14,992 bases of DNA from Pseudomonadota bacterium (GTDB lineage Bacteria > Myxococcota_A > Polyangia > Polyangiales > Polyangiaceae). The stretch is taken from positions 1 to 14,992 of the forward strand of contig JAEWOQ010000428.1 in assembly GCA_023460875.1 (NCBI GenBank), in the 5' to 3' direction. The translations under genes and the position numbers were made by a program. Of this stretch, positions 13,627 through 14,992 are shown in pieces. The first letter of the stretch is position 1, and every line of letters starts with the position of its first letter. A model generated the notes under the pieces. That model was not told the DNA's origin and did not search any database. It saw nothing but the letters and a program-made list of their open reading frames with translations.

Positions 13627-14388
13627 ATGTTGATCGAACGTCTGATGAAGCTGGCCCTGCTCGGGAGCGAGTGGGTGCTCTATCTCCTCTTGGTGCTCTC
13701 CGTGCTCTCCATCGCCACGATGGTCGAGCGCTGGATTTACTTCGCTCGGCGCCGCGGCAACCCGGAGAAGCTCCGCGGGCAGCTCGTCGCTCGCCTCGAC
13801 TTGGCCGACGTCTCTGGCGCAGGGCGCCTGCTCGGTGACGACCGCTCCGTGCAGGCCCGCATCGCGCGGGTCGCCCTGCGCTGGCTCGGCGGAGGGCCGG
13901 ACGCCCTCACCGACGCGGTCGACGCAGAGCTGGCGCGCGTGCGCGCCGAGCTGGAGAAGGGCACGAACCTGCTCGGGACGCTCGGCAACAACGCGCCGTT
14001 CATCGGGCTCTTCGGGACGGTGCTCGGGGTGATCATCGCCTTCCACGCGCTGGGGGACGCGGGCGGCAACGCAGGGGCGATGAGCGGGGTCATGGCGGGC
14101 ATCGCGGAGGCGCTCGTCGCCACGGGGGTCGGCCTCTTCGTCGCCCTACCGGCGGTGGTGGCCTACAACGCGATCCAGAAGAGGATCGGCGAGGTGGAGG
14201 CCGACGCGGTGGTGTTGGTGAAGCTCATCAGCGCGTACGCCAAGGCGGATCCGAGGATCGTGGAGCGGGCGCGAGAGCTCGACGAGAGGGGTCGCGACGA
14301 GGAGCTGGAGAGCGGGACGGTTGCCGTCTCTCCTGCGCAGGTGGCTGGAGGCTCCGTGCTCGCGGTCGCGGGCGTCGAGGAGGGCTGA
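13627..14388 (+). CDS. exbB: ExbB/TolQ/MotA-family proton-channel protein
   Basis: A 253-residue inner-membrane protein. Membrane helices lie at about 14-34, 121-141 and 156-180. The signature stretch is TLGNNAPFIGLFGTVLGVIIAFHAL (118-142), followed by MAGIAEALVATGVGLFVALPAVVAYN; both are diagnostic for ExbB/TolQ. ATG 13627 has a strong AAGGAAG site seven bases upstream. The frame extends to a GTG at 13585 overlapping the previous stop, but that adds a non-homologous SLARAFPTRRKQI. With ExbD it forms the motor that uses the proton gradient to drive TonB. The C-terminal tail (about 215-253) is variable and Glu/Ala-rich. TolQ is the main alternative; the neighbouring TonB-like gene favours ExbB. 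Confidence 0.92.
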   Translation: MLIERLMKLALLGSEWVLYLLLVLSVLSIATMVERWIYFARRRGNPEKLRGQLVARLDLADVSGAGRLLGDDRSVQARIARVALRWLGGGPDALTDAVDAELARVRAELEKGTNLLGTLGNNAPFIGLFGTVLGVIIAFHALGDAGGNAGAMSGVMAGIAEALVATGVGLFVALPAVVAYNAIQKRIGEVEADAVVLVKLISAYAKADPRIVERARELDERGRDEELESGTVAVSPAQVAGGSVLAVAGVEEG

Positions 14389-14391
14389 GCC

Positions 14392-14805
14392 GTGGCCTCT
14401 GTCCAGATGGGAGCTCGCGGTGGCCGCGGGGGGATCGTGGGCATCAACGTGACGCCCTTCGTCGATATTGCCCTCGTGCTGCTCATCATCATGATGGTGT
14501 CCTCGACGTACATCGTGTCGCAGTCGCTCAAGGTGGAGCTGCCCAAGACGGCCAGCTCCGACGAGAGCGTGGCGCGGACGTACGTCGTCAGCGTCGCCGC
14601 GGAAGGAAAGCTCTCGTTCAACGACGAGCCGATCACCGTCCAGGCGCTGCAGGAGCGGCTCCGCGCCGCCAGTCAGAGCGAGGACGTAAACCTCGTCATC
14701 GCGGCGGACAAGAAGGCGTATCACGAGCAGGTCGTCGAGGTGATCGACACCGCGAAGCTCGCGGGCGTGACCAAGTTCGCCATCAACGTGCAGCGCTCGA
14801 AGTAG
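14392..14805 (+). CDS. exbD: ExbD/TolR-family proton-channel protein
   Basis: A 137-residue protein with one membrane helix (about 20-38) and a periplasmic domain. GINVTPFVDIALVLLIIMMV carries the essential membrane aspartate at residue 25, the same number as in E. coli ExbD. The periplasmic part ends with AKLAGVTKFAINVQ, as in the family. GTG 14392 follows GAGGAGGG at a good distance, three bases after the exbB stop; an ATG at 14407 would lose the ribosome site. It works with ExbB to energise TonB and is translated as part of the same operon. Confidence 0.93.
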   Translation: MASVQMGARGGRGGIVGINVTPFVDIALVLLIIMMVSSTYIVSQSLKVELPKTASSDESVARTYVVSVAAEGKLSFNDEPITVQALQERLRAASQSEDVNLVIAADKKAYHEQVVEVIDTAKLAGVTKFAINVQRSK

Positions 14806-14825
14806 GAACGCGGAGCATCTCGACC

Positions 14826-14992
14826 ATGTCGGTTCGTTGGGTACTCACGGGTGGGAGCGTCCTCGCCCATGCCGGTATCGTGCTGGCCCTGGGGGAAATT
14901 CGCCCTCCGGAGCGCAGCGTCGCTACGGCGGTGCAGATCGTGGAGGTGCCGTCGCCGGGGCCCCCCGCCCCCGCGCCGGCCCCCGCCACCAC
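14826..14992 (+). CDS. tonB: TonB-like energy transducer, N-terminus only
   Basis: The first 55 codons are present and the gene continues past the right edge. ATG 14826 is 20 bases after exbD ends, with a GGAG site nearby. MSVRWVLTGGSVLAHAGIVL is a short basic start followed by one membrane anchor (about 6-22); the His in the anchor is a feature of TonB proteins. A VQIVEVPSPGPP segment then leads into a Pro/Ala-rich stretch, the usual periplasm-spanning linker. The C-terminal receptor-binding domain is outside the window, so the assignment rests on the N-terminus and on exbB-exbD next door. Confidence 0.75.
   Translation, partial: MSVRWVLTGGSVLAHAGIVLALGEIRPPERSVATAVQIVEVPSPGPPAPAPAPAT

Noticed and set aside
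1..14992. CRISPR arrays, insertion sequences, integrases, rRNA genes
   Set aside because: I found no regularly spaced repeats, transposase or integrase motifs, or rRNA-like stretches. The only clear tandem repeat is the coding one at 3776-3953.

Overview
The window is very GC-rich and its codons end mostly in G or C. It encodes lipoproteins, an outer-membrane barrel protein and an ExbB/ExbD/TonB motor, so the organism has a Gram-negative envelope. Proteins with long Pro/Ala/Ser-rich linkers, degenerate receiver-like domains joined to TPRs, and Cys-rich lipoproteins suggest a myxobacterium-like lineage (Polyangiales/Deltaproteobacteria type). That placement is inferred from style; no marker gene is present.

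Left part (1-1806): an ambiguous gene edge, about 330 bases without a clear gene, a two-helix membrane mini-protein (409-669) and galE, a UDP-glucose 4-epimerase (805-1806), all read rightward except possibly the edge fragment. Middle part (1902-8634), all leftward: a large signalling/scaffold-type protein (degenerate receivers, DUF4388/PatA-like domain, one membrane helix, TPRs) with an internal 93-base tandem duplication, then a complete sulfate/thiosulfate ABC importer operon in the order sbp-cysT-cysW-cysA.

Right part (9085-14992), all rightward: a compact set of seven envelope genes. They encode a secreted PstS-like substrate-binding protein, a small Cys-rich lipoprotein, a porin O/P-like barrel with a long acidic linker, a lipoprotein with a YfaP/DUF2135-like domain, ExbB, ExbD, and a TonB that is cut by the window edge. 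The joints are tight where the genes are certain. No ABC permease or plugged TonB-dependent receptor is visible inside the window.

The 450-base divergent region (8635-9084) is the most interesting part. It holds a good leftward promoter for the sulfate operon, a candidate rightward promoter followed by a tRNA-Cys(GCA)-like RNA and a hairpin, and a second candidate rightward promoter for the envelope operon. A 16-base motif occurs three times in the same orientation (14/16 and 12/16 identity to the middle copy), each time on top of a core promoter element. I infer that one regulator may control sulfate import, the tRNA-like RNA and the envelope operon together. That would make the envelope system a candidate outer-membrane partner for acquisition of sulfate or another sulfur oxyanion. 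This is a hypothesis from sequence only.
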